Origin: Cloacibacillus sp. An23
GTDB taxonomy: Bacteria; Synergistota; Synergistia; Synergistales; Synergistaceae
NCBI RefSeq assembly: GCF_002159945.1
Contig: NZ_NFJQ01000013.1
Span: 1-64,000, forward strand
Length of the DNA: 64,000 nt
Direction: 5' to 3'
In this document: positions 34,241 through 44,923 of the stretch, piece by piece
Layout of the letters: every line of letters begins with the position of its first letter
How positions within the stretch are numbered: position 1 is the stretch's first letter
The notes under the pieces: model-generated
Databases searched by the model: none
Told to the model about the DNA's origin: nothing
Seen by the model: only the letters and a program-made list of their open reading frames with translations
Position numbers and translations under genes: made by a program

Positions 34241-35533
34241 ACGCATAAGCCTCGAAAGCCTTATGAAATGGATATTCCTGCTGATCGCTCTTTCTACGGC
34301 GGTTCTGATTCTCGGCACGCGGCTTTATCAGAGTTACGCGCAGAAGCGGGAGTCGGCGGCGGCCTCAGCCGAACGTCTCGTGAGGCTGCTAGATATGTAC
34401 GACATCAATTATTCCGAGGCGGTAATCCTTGAGGAGCTCGGGCCGTACTGGCGTCGGTGCGCCGCGGGCGAGCCCCCATCGCTGACGGTCGAGAGCGGAG
34501 GGAGGTATTACGGTTTCGTCCCTGCGCCCGAGGCGATCTACTCCGATATGGTGGAGGAGGAGCGCTATCTGATACTCGTCGGCATACTCGGCCTCATCGT
34601 CGCCGTCGAGCTCGCCGTGTTTCTCTCGTACATACTTACGCGCCCGCTCAGGCGGCTCACGCGTATGTGCAGGGAGATTGCGGACGGCAAGCCGGTGCGC
34701 GCGCCGCTGGCGCTTTTGTCGCCGTCGGAGTTTTACGAGCTTACCGCGAGTTTCAACGATATGTCGGCGCAGCTTGAGCGGTGGCGCGAGGTGCAGCGGC
34801 AGCTCAGCAGGATGGACAGACTTGCGGCCCTCGGAGCGATGATTTCCAGCCTTTCTCACGAGATACGCAATCCGCTCGCGAGCATGAGGATTCAGGCAGA
34901 TTTGCTGCGTGACGGGATAGAGCGGTTCGCGTCCGGCGATTTCAGCGGCGAAGACATTGGCGACGCGGAGGAGCAGATAAAGGTCCTCGGCGAGGAGATA
35001 GACAGGCTGAACAACATCGTCGTGCAGCTTCTGTCCTTTGTCAGGCCGCGTCCCGCAGTGCTGACGCCGACGAAGCTCGACGCGCTTCTGCCGTGGGCCG
35101 GCTCAATGCTAGGCGCGCAGGCGCGGAAGCACGGAGTTAGACTGACGCTCAAAAGCACGGAGCCAGACGTGACTGTGATGGCGGACGGAGAGTCGCTGCG
35201 GCAGATTGTGATGAATCTCGCGCTCAATTCCATTCAGGCGATGGAGGAGGGCGGCGGAAGCCTCACCGTTTCCGTCGGGCTTTCGCCGCCCTCGGCCGGC
35301 GGCGGCGAAAGGGGCGTGATCACCGTCGCGGATACCGGCGGCGGCATACCGAGCGGGATAGAGCACAGGATATTCGACCCGTTCTTCACGACGAGGAAGG
35401 ACGGCACGGGGCTCGGGCTCAGCATCGTACAGAGGATAACGGAAAATCTTGGCGGCGAGCTGTCGCTTGAGAACAGCGGCGGCGGAGCTGTATTCAGAAT
35501 ATATTTCAAGCTTGCGGAGCGGAGGATGGAACA

Positions 35534-35537
<4 letters not shown>
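34233..35537 (+). CDS. Membrane sensor histidine kinase, NtrB-type
   Basis: 434 residues. TM1 is about residues 12-30, a periplasmic domain of only about 80 residues follows, TM2 is about 111-136, then HAMP (to about 185), a HisKA domain with phospho-accepting His209 in LSHEIRNPL, and an HATPase domain with N box (MNLALNSIQ), G1 (ADTGGGIP) and G2 (GTGLGLSI). The overall architecture matches DctB/ZraS kinases that phosphorylate sigma-54 activators. It overlaps the symporter by 8 bases and the response regulator by 4. The small sensor domain allows that the symporter itself takes part in sensing. Confidence 0.93.
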
Positions 35538-36878
<1,341 letters not shown>

Positions 36879-36886
<8 letters not shown>

Positions 36887-38111
36887 GCTGAAACTTTTAC
36901 GCTCTATATACGGCGCGCCGAAAGCTTCAGTGACGCCGAAGCTTTTCCACGGCGCGAACCTTCTTCTGACGCCGCTCGCGGGGCTGACGGAGGCGTGCCG
37001 TATGCTGGCGGACGGCAATATGTTCATATCATTCGCGCCGCCGCGCAATTTTTCCGAGCGGATAGAGAACGCGGCGGAATTCTATGAAAACATCCCGGCT
37101 CTTCCGTCTATGGACGAGTCGCTATATCCGCAGGTGTGCGGCTGCCCCGGCTACGCCGGTGTGCGGCAGCGCGCGCCGGCGGGCTTCTGGTGCTCGCTGC
37201 TCGGGCCGGAAGGTTATCTGAACTGTACGCCGGATCAGGCGGCGGAGCTATCGGGGCTCGGCTTGCGCGAGACGCTGGCGTTTATAGAAAATCTGAAAAA
37301 TCACGTCGAACCGCCTGGGCTCTTCGCCTCAGGCCTCGCCGAATCGCTCACGATACAGCTCCGGCGCGCGGGACTTGAAGGCAGCGCGGCTTGGTTTCTT
37401 ATCACGGAGGGAAGAGACGCTCTCGCAGATGAAAAGCTCGCTGAGTGGCGCGTTTCGCGCGGCGTCGGCGAAAGCGTCGTTGACGAGGCGATGCGCGTGC
37501 TGCGCGCCCTTGACCCGGCACCAGGCAGAAATTTTTCGCAGCCGCGTTACATTGCGGCAGACGTCGAGTTTTCCGTCTGCGGCGGTGAGGTCGAGCCGCG
37601 CCTTATAACAGGCAATCTGCCGTCGCTCGAAGCTCATTTCGCCGAGTTCGGCCTCGCGCGCGGCGAAGCTCCGAGCGAGCGCTGGATGCGCGGCGAGTGG
37701 AGCGTTGCCCGCCGCGCGCTGAAGCTTCTCGGCCTTCGCTGCCGCACGGTCATGCGCCTGTCGCTGTACATAGCGTCAAAGCAGCGCGAAAAGATCCTCG
37801 ACATGAGCCTGCCGCCGAAGCCGATGACCTACGCGGAGGCCGGCGCGGCCCTTTCTCTCCATGCTTCAACGCTGCACCGCTGCGCAAAAAACACGTACTG
37901 CATGATAAACGGGCGCTGCTTTCAGATGAGCGCTTTTTTCTCGCGCGCCTCCGCCGCCGACAGAAAAATGAGCGTTTCCGAACTGCGCGCCCGAGTAGCT
38001 GAGCTTCGCGCGGCAGGCATGACGAACCGCGCCATCGGAAAGCTGCTCGGCGTTCCGGAGCGCACGGCCGCATACCACGCCCTGAAGTCCGGAACGTCAC
38101 GCCGGCGCTGA
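36879..38111 (+). CDS. rpoN: Diverged RNA polymerase sigma-54 factor
   Basis: 410 residues, shorter than the usual 430-500. Region I is recognisable at about residues 17-50 (SVTPKLF...ANLLLTP) but lacks the Gln richness. The core-binding domain has GYLNCT and EPPGLFASGLAESL; the PGRNFS segment and an ST(L)HRC helix (canonical HESTVSR) follow. The RpoN box at the C-terminus, normally ARRTVAKYRE, reads PERTAAYHAL: R, T and one A are kept, the rest changed. It overlaps its activator gene. It is clearly RpoN-derived, but probably with altered -24 recognition, and may be a second, dedicated sigma-54. Confidence 0.87.
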
Positions 38112-38218
38112 CGCTTCGCCCTCTTTCGCCTTCTTTTTGCCTTTTCGGTTGCGTATTTTCCGGTCTTGTTCCGTATGTGCGGAGCCGCTCGTACATCCGC
38201 CCTATTCGCGTGCGATTG

Positions 38219-38240
38219 CGCACGCCGTGCGCGGCGTGCG
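38219..38240 (+). promoter_or_regulatory. Candidate activator binding site (UAS) upstream of the -24/-12 promoter
   Basis: CGCACGCC-GTGCGC-GGCGTGCG is a perfect 8-bp inverted repeat, centred about 110 bases before the -24 element, a normal distance for an NtrC-type enhancer. A related half-site (GCGCACGCC) recurs at about 38261-38269. The GC-rich background makes chance palindromes more likely. Confidence 0.4.
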
Positions 38241-38337
38241 TTAGGCGCACTATGCTCAGCGCGCACGCCGGCGCGGCGGCATCGCGAAAAGCCAGTTCCC
38301 GAGCCGCTCCGCCGTTTTTACACCGGCCACTTGATTT

Positions 38338-38353
38338 CGGCAACTTTTTTGCA
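38338..38353 (+). promoter_or_regulatory. Candidate sigma-54 (-24/-12) promoter of the 5-oxoprolinase operon
   Basis: CGGCAACTTTTTTGCA has GG at 38339-38340 and GC at 38351-38352, exactly 12 bases apart as needed for -24/-12, with TTGCA perfect at -12 and CGGCAA in place of TGGCAC at -24. Transcription would begin near 38364, about 39 bases ahead of the transporter ATG. It sits directly after the sigma-54/activator operon and before its probable target genes. Confidence 0.6.
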
Positions 38354-38402
38354 TGTATATAGGCGAGGGTTAATCATCCATCATCCACAGGAGGTATGAA
38401 AA

Positions 38403-39599
38403 ATGGGCGAGAAGAAAGAATCTGCGGTAAGCGTACTTATTGGGGCGGCGTTCCTTATGGCGACGTCAGCCATCGGGCCTGGGTTCCTGACTCAGACGAC
38501 GGTGTTCACGGACAAGCTGAAGGCTGCGTTCGCCTTCGCGATAATCGTATCTATCCTTATCGATATCATCGTGCAGCTCAACATCTGGCGTATCCTCGGC
38601 GTCTCCGGCAAACGCGCGCAGGACGTCGCGAACGAAGTTTTCCCTGGGCTCGGTTATTTCCTCGCGATACTCGTGGCAATAGGCGGACTTGTATTCAACA
38701 TCGGCAACGTCGGCGGCGCGGCGATGGGGCTTAACGTCATCTGCGGGATACCGCTCGCCCCGGCGGCGATCATAAGCGCGCTCTGCGCGATCGTGCTCTT
38801 TGTAAGCAAGGAGGCCGGCAAGGCTATGGACACCTTCACAAAAGTCCTCGGCATCATCATGCTCGTAATGGTCGGCTTCATGGTGGTCAAGACACAGCCG
38901 CCTGTCGGACTGGCGCTGAAGGAGACTGTGCTCCCGTCGCAGATAGACTGGCTTACTATATTGACGCTCGTCGGCGGCACGGTCGGCGGCTATATAACCT
39001 TCTCCGGAGCGCACAGAATCATTGACGCGAACATTACGGGAATCGAAAACCTCGACAAAATATCCAAAGGCTCGATTTCAGCCATCGGCATCACCGGCCT
39101 CATGCGCTACCTGCTCTTCCTCGCCATTCTCGGCGTCGTAGCCGGCGGCGCGCAGCTCGACCCGGCCAACCCGCCTGCGTCGGCGTTCAGGATAGGCGCA
39201 GGCGAGCTCGGCTACCGCATATTCGGCGTAATACTATGGTGCGCCGCTGTAACGTCGGTCGTCGGCGCTTCATATACGTCGATTTCCTTCCTGCGCACGC
39301 TCTTCGCGCGTGTCGAGGCCAAGCACCGCTGGTGGATAATCGGCTTCATCTGCATTTCGACTGCGATATTCACGACGCTTGGAAATCCAGTCACGCTGCT
39401 CATATTCGCCGGCTCCGTCAACGGCCTGATACTGCCGATTTCGCTCGGCGCTATACTGCTGGCTGCGCACAAGACGAAGATAGTGGGCGAAGGCTACAAG
39501 CACCCGATGATACTGACGGCGCTCGGCTGGGTCATGGTCGCCTTTACGGCGTGGATGGGCGCAAGGTCGCTGACCGGGATAATGCAGCTTTTCTCGTAA
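38403..39599 (+). CDS. NRAMP-related transporter (YcsG-like)
   Basis: 398 residues, about 11 membrane segments. The fold is NRAMP, but the metal motifs are gone: TM1 has GPGF where metal transporters have DPGN, and TM6 has SGAH in place of MPH. Such proteins are found with 5-oxoprolinase genes (B. subtilis ycsG beside ycsF, ycsI and kipIA), as here. It therefore probably carries an organic acid such as 5-oxoproline or D-glutamate, not a divalent metal; this is inference. AGGAGGT precedes the ATG. First gene downstream of the candidate sigma-54 promoter. Confidence 0.88.
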   Translation: MGEKKESAVSVLIGAAFLMATSAIGPGFLTQTTVFTDKLKAAFAFAIIVSILIDIIVQLNIWRILGVSGKRAQDVANEVFPGLGYFLAILVAIGGLVFNIGNVGGAAMGLNVICGIPLAPAAIISALCAIVLFVSKEAGKAMDTFTKVLGIIMLVMVGFMVVKTQPPVGLALKETVLPSQIDWLTILTLVGGTVGGYITFSGAHRIIDANITGIENLDKISKGSISAIGITGLMRYLLFLAILGVVAGGAQLDPANPPASAFRIGAGELGYRIFGVILWCAAVTSVVGASYTSISFLRTLFARVEAKHRWWIIGFICISTAIFTTLGNPVTLLIFAGSVNGLILPISLGAILLAAHKTKIVGEGYKHPMILTALGWVMVAFTAWMGARSLTGIMQLFS

Positions 39600-39662
39600 G
39601 AGGCGCGGAGGCGTTAAAATAATGGATAAGCTGAAATTTTACTCGCGAAAGAGGTGACCGCT

Positions 39663-40403
39663 TTGGCGATATACATCGACGAACCTAAATTTCTGGCTGC
39701 GGGGGAGTCATGCGTCGTAGTCGAGTTCGCCGACGAGATCAGCCGGGAGGCGAACGACGCGGTGACGGCGCTGGCGAAGCACATGAGGTTGCAGAAGCGC
39801 GTGCCGCTGATGGAGTGCCTGCCGACGTACAGGTCGCTTGCGATATACTTCGACCCGACCAAGACGGCGCGCGAGGCCGTCATACAAGAAGCACGTTCGG
39901 CGCCGGCGTTTTCGGCGGACTGCGGAACTTACGGCACGGAGATAGAGATTCCCGTCTGTTACGGCGGCGAGTACGGCCCGGATATAGCGAACGTCGCGGA
40001 GCACGCCGGCATAGCTGAAGAAGAGGTCGTCCTACGCCACAGCGCGAAGCCGTGCCACTGCTACATGATCGGCTTCCTTCCGGGCTTCGCCTATCTCGGC
40101 GGAATGGACGAGAGCATAGCGACGCCGCGCCTCGCGAACCCGCGCACCGTAATCAAGGGCGGCAGCGTCGGCATCGCCGGGAAGCAGACAGGCATCTATC
40201 CGATAGACAGCCCAGGCGGCTGGCAGCTCATCGGCCGCACGCCGCTGCGGCTTTTCACGCCCGAGGCGGCGCGCCCGACTCTTATCGAGGCTGGTTACGA
40301 GGTGCGTTTCGTCTCGGTGTCGGAAGACGAATACAAAAAGATAGAGGCCGAGGTCGCCGCGGGCGTTTACAGGCCGGTAATAAAGGAGGCGGATACGCTA
40401 TGA
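39663..40403 (+). CDS. pxpB: 5-oxoprolinase subunit PxpB (KipI family)
   Basis: 246 residues from a TTG at 39663, 6-7 bases after AGAGGTG; the in-frame GTG at 39654 lies inside that ribosome site. The C-terminal half has the AHS1/KipI signature MIGFLPGFAYLGGMD near residue 130 and RTVIKGGSVGIAGKQTG with YPIDSPGGW further on. With PxpA and PxpC it forms the ATP-dependent bacterial 5-oxoprolinase that opens 5-oxo-L-proline to glutamate. Overlaps pxpC by 4 bases. Confidence 0.93.
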   Translation: MAIYIDEPKFLAAGESCVVVEFADEISREANDAVTALAKHMRLQKRVPLMECLPTYRSLAIYFDPTKTAREAVIQEARSAPAFSADCGTYGTEIEIPVCYGGEYGPDIANVAEHAGIAEEEVVLRHSAKPCHCYMIGFLPGFAYLGGMDESIATPRLANPRTVIKGGSVGIAGKQTGIYPIDSPGGWQLIGRTPLRLFTPEAARPTLIEAGYEVRFVSVSEDEYKKIEAEVAAGVYRPVIKEADTL

Positions 40404-41464
40404 CGGAGCTTAAGGTCGGACGCGCCGGAATGCTGACCTCGGTGCAGGACCTCGGGCGCTGGGGCTTCCAGTCCAGCGGCGTCCCCGTAGCGGGCGCGAT
40501 GGACCTTCCGGCGCTGCGTCTCGGAAACGCAATGCTCGGCAACCCCGAGGGGGCGGCCGCTCTCGAGGTTACGCTGCTCGGCCCTGAGCTCGAGGTTTGC
40601 GGAGCCGGCGCGGCGGTGTTCGCGGGAGCGGATTTGGGCTTCTCCGTCAACGGACGCGCCGTGGGTTCGTGGCGCGTAGTGGAATTAAAAAACGGCGACG
40701 TGATTTCATTCTCCGGGCCGAAAAACGGCTGCCGCGGCAATCTGTGTTTCGCTGGCGGCGTTGACGTGCCGCCCGTCATGAACAGCCGCTCGACATACAT
40801 GCGCGCGAAAATCGGCGGCTTTGAGGGACGCGCGCTGAAAAACGGAGACGTTGTAAAAATAGGCGGGCCGTCTCCGCTCTGGAAAAAGCTTGACGGCTTC
40901 GCTCTGCCCCCTGAGCTCAATCCGGCGCTGCCCCCGGACGCGCCGCTCTCTCTCATGACCGGGCTTCAGGAGGATATGTTCACGGAAGAAGGAAAGGCGG
41001 CTCTCTTCTCGTCGGAATACACAATCACCACGGACTCCGACAGGATGGGATGCCGTCTCGACGGGCAGAAAATCGAACACGGCGGCAAAGGCGGAGACAT
41101 AGTCTCCGACGCCGTGCCGCTCGGCGCGGTACAGGTGCCGTCGCACGGAATGCCGATAGTGATGCTCGCGGACCGTCAGACGACAGGCGGATACACGAAG
41201 ATAGGCGTGCTGACGCCGCTTTCTATAGAGGCGCTCGTACAGAAAATGCCGGGAGCTGCGGTGCGCTTCCGCGAAGCATCGATAGACGAGGGAACAGCCG
41301 AGCAGATGAAGATAGCCGCCGCCGTGCGCCGGGTAAACGAGCTGCGCTGCTCCTACGTGTCGCGTCCGCGCGCGGCGCTGACGCAGGCCGGAGCGACAGT
41401 GTCAAGGCTCCGCCTGACCGTCTGCGGAAAACAGTACGATGTAACCTGCGAAGAGATGCCATAA
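40400..41464 (+). CDS. pxpC: 5-oxoprolinase subunit PxpC (biotin-dependent carboxyltransferase-like, KipA)
   Basis: 354 residues from the ATG at 40400, which overlaps the pxpB stop (ATGA) and follows AAAGGAGGC. The N-terminal signature GMLTSVQDLGRWGFQSSGVPVAGAMD and the later YTKIGVLTPLSI belong to the AHS2/KipA family. It is a subunit of the PxpABC complex in the cytoplasm. The frame is open upstream inside pxpB, but that stretch is a shadow. Confidence 0.94.
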   Translation: MTELKVGRAGMLTSVQDLGRWGFQSSGVPVAGAMDLPALRLGNAMLGNPEGAAALEVTLLGPELEVCGAGAAVFAGADLGFSVNGRAVGSWRVVELKNGDVISFSGPKNGCRGNLCFAGGVDVPPVMNSRSTYMRAKIGGFEGRALKNGDVVKIGGPSPLWKKLDGFALPPELNPALPPDAPLSLMTGLQEDMFTEEGKAALFSSEYTITTDSDRMGCRLDGQKIEHGGKGGDIVSDAVPLGAVQVPSHGMPIVMLADRQTTGGYTKIGVLTPLSIEALVQKMPGAAVRFREASIDEGTAEQMKIAAAVRRVNELRCSYVSRPRAALTQAGATVSRLRLTVCGKQYDVTCEEMP

Positions 41465-41477
41465 GGAGGAATGCACG

Positions 41478-42251
41478 ATGTACAAGGTAGACCTGAACAG
41501 CGACATAGGCGAAAGCTTCGGCGCATATAAGCTCGGCGACGACGCGGCGGTGATGGACGCCGTAACATCCGCCAACGTGGCCTGCGGCTTCCACGCCGGC
41601 GACCCGCTCGTGATGAAGAAAACTCTTGAAAACTGCGCGGCGAAGGGCGTCGCCGCCGGAGCGCACCCCGGCTATCCGGACCTCGTGGGCTTCGGACGCA
41701 GAAACATGAAATGCACGCCGGACGAAGAATACGCCGACTGCCTGTATCAGATCGGCGCGCTCCAGGCTTTTTGCCGCGCGAACGGCATGACGCTCCAGCA
41801 CGTGAAGCCGCACGGCGCGATGTACAACCAGGCCGCTAAAGATCCGTCCCTCGCCTCCGCGATAGCGCGCGCCGTCAGGGACGCTGGGGAGGGAATAATC
41901 CTCATGGGACTCGCCAACTCCGAATTCGAGAGGGCGGCCGAAGAGCTCGGCGTACCGTTCGCCGCGGAGGCGTTCGCCGACAGGGCCTACATGCCGGACG
42001 GATCGCTCGTCCCGCGCTCCCAGCCCGGCGCCGTGATACACGACGCTGCGAAGGCGGCCGGGCGCGTGGTCCGCATGGTGACAGAAGGTACGGTCGAAGC
42101 AATAGACGGAACCGTCATAAATTTCCGCCCCGACTCGATATGTATGCACGGAGACACGCCCGAGGCGGTCGAAATGGCGAAGGCCGTCCGCGCGGCCCTC
42201 GAAGCCGCGGGAGTGAAAGTAACCAGCTTAAAGGAGGTCGTACTGGGATGA
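41478..42251 (+). CDS. pxpA: 5-oxoprolinase subunit PxpA (LamB/YcsF family)
   Basis: 257 residues. Conserved landmarks: [18 protein letters not shown] at the N-terminus, [12 protein letters not shown] near residue 35, [15 protein letters not shown] near residue 62 and [11 protein letters not shown] near residue 115, giving the metal and substrate site of the polysaccharide-deacetylase-like fold. PxpA is the ATP-dependent hydrolytic component of 5-oxoprolinase. A GGAGGAATG site precedes the start 13 bases after pxpC; its stop overlaps the next gene by 4 bases. Confidence 0.95.
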   Translation: MYKVDLNSDIGESFGAYKLGDDAAVMDAVTSANVACGFHAGDPLVMKKTLENCAAKGVAAGAHPGYPDLVGFGRRNMKCTPDEEYADCLYQIGALQAFCRANGMTLQHVKPHGAMYNQAAKDPSLASAIARAVRDAGEGIILMGLANSEFERAAEELGVPFAAEAFADRAYMPDGSLVPRSQPGAVIHDAAKAAGRVVRMVTEGTVEAIDGTVINFRPDSICMHGDTPEAVEMAKAVRAALEAAGVKVTSLKEVVLG

Positions 42252-43057
42252 CTCTGCCGTTTGACGTAACGCCGTTCCGCGCGACGCCGCCGAAAGAAAT
42301 GCGCCGCATCATACGCGAAGGCGAATGGCCGCACCCGACGTCCGGACTCTGCCGCTTCCACGTGCAGGCGAACATGATAGTTCTGCCGAAAGACTGGGCC
42401 TATGACTTTCTCGTATTCGCACAGCGCAATCCGAAGCCGTGCCCGATACTCGACGTGACCGAGCCTGGAGATTGGGAGGCGCGCCTCATAGCGCCTGGCT
42501 CCGACGTGCGCACCGACATACCGAAGTACCGCGTCTGGAAAGACGGCGAGCTTATAGACGAACCGTCGGACGTCGTGAAATATTGGCGCGGCGACCTCGT
42601 AGCCTTCCTGCTTGGCTGCTCCTTCAGCTTCGAAGGCGCGCTGCTTGAAGCCGGAATATCAATACGCCACATCGACATGAACCGCAACGTACCGATGTAC
42701 ATAACGAATATCCAGAACAAACCGGCAGGGCGTCTCTCAGGCCCGATGGTTGTCAGTATGCGCCCGATACGATATGAACAGGTGCCTAAAGCGGTGCTCG
42801 CGACGGGACGTTTCCCCGCGGTACACGGCGCTCCCGTACATATCGGGGACCCCGCCGCCATCGGCGTCAAGGATATAAATAAGCCGGACTTCGGCGACGC
42901 GGTCGAAATACGCGAAGGCGAGACGCCAGTCTTCTGGGCCTGCGGGGTCACGCCGCAGGCGGTCGTGATGAACGTCAGGCCGCCCTTCGCGATAACGCAC
43001 GCGCCTGGACACATGTTCATAGGCGACCCGAAAGACGTGGACTACGCAGTATTTTAA
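42248..43057 (+). CDS. Putative hydro-lyase, UPF0317/DUF1445 (YcsI family; possible D-glutamate cyclase)
   Basis: 269 residues from the ATG at 42248 overlapping the pxpA stop. Family features are [15 protein letters not shown] near residue 34, [12 protein letters not shown] near residue 120 and a C-terminal [12 protein letters not shown]. The human relative of this family is D-glutamate cyclase, which converts D-glutamate to 5-oxo-D-proline, so a role linking D-glutamate or 5-oxo-D-proline to this operon is attractive but unproven. It is the fifth and last gene of the YcsG-pxpBCA unit, followed by a perfect hairpin. Confidence 0.9.
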   Translation: MTLPFDVTPFRATPPKEMRRIIREGEWPHPTSGLCRFHVQANMIVLPKDWAYDFLVFAQRNPKPCPILDVTEPGDWEARLIAPGSDVRTDIPKYRVWKDGELIDEPSDVVKYWRGDLVAFLLGCSFSFEGALLEAGISIRHIDMNRNVPMYITNIQNKPAGRLSGPMVVSMRPIRYEQVPKAVLATGRFPAVHGAPVHIGDPAAIGVKDINKPDFGDAVEIREGETPVFWACGVTPQAVVMNVRPPFAITHAPGHMFIGDPKDVDYAVF

Positions 43058-43078
43058 CTGAAAGTCGTAAAATTTAGG

Positions 43079-43111
43079 GCAAAGCGCGGGGCTTTCTGCT
43101 CCGCGCTTTGC
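43079..43111. terminator. Hairpin after the 5-oxoprolinase operon
   Basis: GCAAAGCGCGG (43079-43089) and CCGCGCTTTGC (43101-43111) form a perfect 11-bp stem with an 11-base loop. There is no T tract, so it may be a bidirectional or Rho-assisted end between the convergent operons. Confidence 0.55.
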
Positions 43112-43138
43112 AGTGCGGAAGCGCCGTGTTTGTGCGCT

Positions 43139-43990
43139 TTATTTTTCTTTTAAGGAAACCCACATAACTCCGGCGAGCATCAGAAGCGCTCCTGCGATCT
43201 GCCTCGCGCCCATGACTTCCCCGAGGGCCGCGAAGGCGAAAACGGCTGACGATACGGGTTCAAGCGTAAGGATTATCCCCGCAGCCGTCGGCGTCAGATG
43301 CTGCTGAGAGACGGACTGCGCTATAAAACAGAACGCCGTACAGAAAACTCCTATGACCAGCGCCCATTTCCAGAAATCAAACGCGGACGGGAGAGAAAAG
43401 CCGCCCGAGACGAGCTGCGTCGCTCCGGCGTAAAGCCCTATGAAAAGGAACTGCATCGTCCCTATGGCGATCGGGTTCGCCCCGCGAAGAAACCTCGCCG
43501 CGAAAACGACGTAGGCTCCGTAGCAGAAGGCGCTCGCGAGACAAAAAACGTCGCCGCCGTGAAAGCTCATACCTCCATCGAGCGTCAGCAGGCAGATTCC
43601 GACGAGAGACATCGCGAGCGCGAACGCGGCGTGGAGGCCGATACGCTCGCGAAAGCATATAAACTGAATCAGAGGAATGAACACCACAGAAAGGCCCACG
43701 AGGAAGCCTGCGTTCGTCGCGCTGGTAGAACCGACTCCCAGCACCATGAAAAGACACGCGCAAAACATCATAATCCCTAGCTGCGCTGAGTGGAGGACCT
43801 CGGATTTTTTCAGCGGCGTTATCCTTTTGTAAAAAAACGGAAAAGTCACGGCGAAGGCCACGAGGAAGCGCACCGTCAGAAGCGTGAAGGCGTTCGTGTA
43901 TTCGAGGCAGATCTTCGATATGCCGTACGTGGCCCCCCAAAGCACCGCTACAAGCGCGAGCAGCAAATTGTACTTGTACCTTCCGATCAT
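43139..43990 (-). CDS. EamA/DMT family transporter
   Basis: About 283 residues with 10 membrane helices in two EamA repeats: LLALVAVLWGATYGISK at the N-terminus and a second repeat from about residue 145 (FCLASAFCYGAYVVFAARFL). Members export or take up metabolites such as amino acids. Three in-frame starts (GTG 43999, ATG 43996, ATG 43990) are close together; the last has the best spacing to GGTGA. It converges on the 5-oxoprolinase operon. Confidence 0.9.
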   Translation of the reverse strand: MIGRYKYNLLLALVAVLWGATYGISKICLEYTNAFTLLTVRFLVAFAVTFPFFYKRITPLKKSEVLHSAQLGIMMFCACLFMVLGVGSTSATNAGFLVGLSVVFIPLIQFICFRERIGLHAAFALAMSLVGICLLTLDGGMSFHGGDVFCLASAFCYGAYVVFAARFLRGANPIAIGTMQFLFIGLYAGATQLVSGGFSLPSAFDFWKWALVIGVFCTAFCFIAQSVSQQHLTPTAAGIILTLEPVSSAVFAFAALGEVMGARQIAGALLMLAGVMWVSLKEK

Positions 43991-44103
43991 ACGCATCACC
44001 GGCGGATATTATACACTACGACGATAAACAGAAGACCGCGCCTCAGTCATTTTTGATTTGTCCGGGCGCGGTCGTGATTATTTTTTAAAGTTCGGCTCAG
44101 TGT

Positions 44104-44907
44104 TTATGCGCTTTTTCCAAGATACGCCAGAAAGCCTCCGTCTACGTATAGCATGTGGCCGTTGACGAAGTTTGAGGCTTCTGAGGCAAGAAAAACTACC
44201 GGCCCCGCAATGTCTTGCTCCGGATTCCCCCAGCGTCCCGCCGGCGTTTGTGTGCAAATGAAAATGTCAAATGGATTCGGCGAACCGTCTGCGCTTTTTG
44301 CGCGCAGAGATGCGTTCATATCAGTCGCCATATAACCGGGGGCGACTGCGTTGCACTGAATGTTGTACGGCCCGTACTCCGACGCTATGTTTCTCGTGAG
44401 CATCTTGAGGCCGCCTTTCGCTGAGGCGTAGGCCGCCGCCGTTTCTCGCCCGAGCTCGCTCATTATCCCGCAGACGTTTATTATCTTTCCGCCCTTTCTC
44501 TTAATCATATACGGAATGACGGTTTTAGCAGTAATGAACGGCCCAACCAGGTCTGTATCCACAATTCTGCGGAAATCGGCAGTTTCCATTTCAGTCATTG
44601 GAACTCGGTTGATTATCCCAGCGTTATTGAGAAGTATGTCTATATGTCCGCCGTTATTCTCAATTTCTGAGAAAAGCCACCAAACGCCAGTAGGGCTTGT
44701 AACGTCACAGACATATCCTTTCGCGTCTATTCCTCTTGTCTTGTACGCTTCCATACCTTTTTCAACGGACTCTTCGCTGCGCGCGCAAAAAAGAATCTCT
44801 GCGCCGGCTTCAGCGAGAGCGCAGGCCATCGCAAATCCAAGCCCGCGAGAACCTCCCGTCACAAACGCATGCTTCCCTTTAAGAGAAAACAAATTGACAG
44901 ATGACAT
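44104..44907 (-). CDS. SDR family oxidoreductase (gluconate 5-dehydrogenase-like)
   Basis: 267 residues from the ATG at 44907 (a GTG at 44916 is in frame). TGGSRGLGFAMA near residue 17 binds the dinucleotide, NNAGI lies near residue 94, the catalytic Tyr/Lys is in AAAYASAKGG near residue 160 and PGYMATDMN near residue 190 is typical of sugar-acid SDRs such as IdnO/KduD. Substrate inferred only by resemblance. It is third in a - strand run with a YciI protein (16 bases upstream) and a YjiH membrane protein. Confidence 0.88.
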   Translation of the reverse strand: MSSVNLFSLKGKHAFVTGGSRGLGFAMACALAEAGAEILFCARSEESVEKGMEAYKTRGIDAKGYVCDVTSPTGVWWLFSEIENNGGHIDILLNNAGIINRVPMTEMETADFRRIVDTDLVGPFITAKTVIPYMIKRKGGKIINVCGIMSELGRETAAAYASAKGGLKMLTRNIASEYGPYNIQCNAVAPGYMATDMNASLRAKSADGSPNPFDIFICTQTPAGRWGNPEQDIAGPVVFLASEASNFVNGHMLYVDGGFLAYLGKSA

Positions 44908-44923
44908 GCAAATCACCGTCCTT

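Noticed and set aside
44034-44073. GACCGCGCC/GGCGCGGTC inverted repeat as terminator of the SDR operon
   Set aside because: On the - strand it is not followed by a T run and the loop is 22 bases; too weak to list as a terminator.
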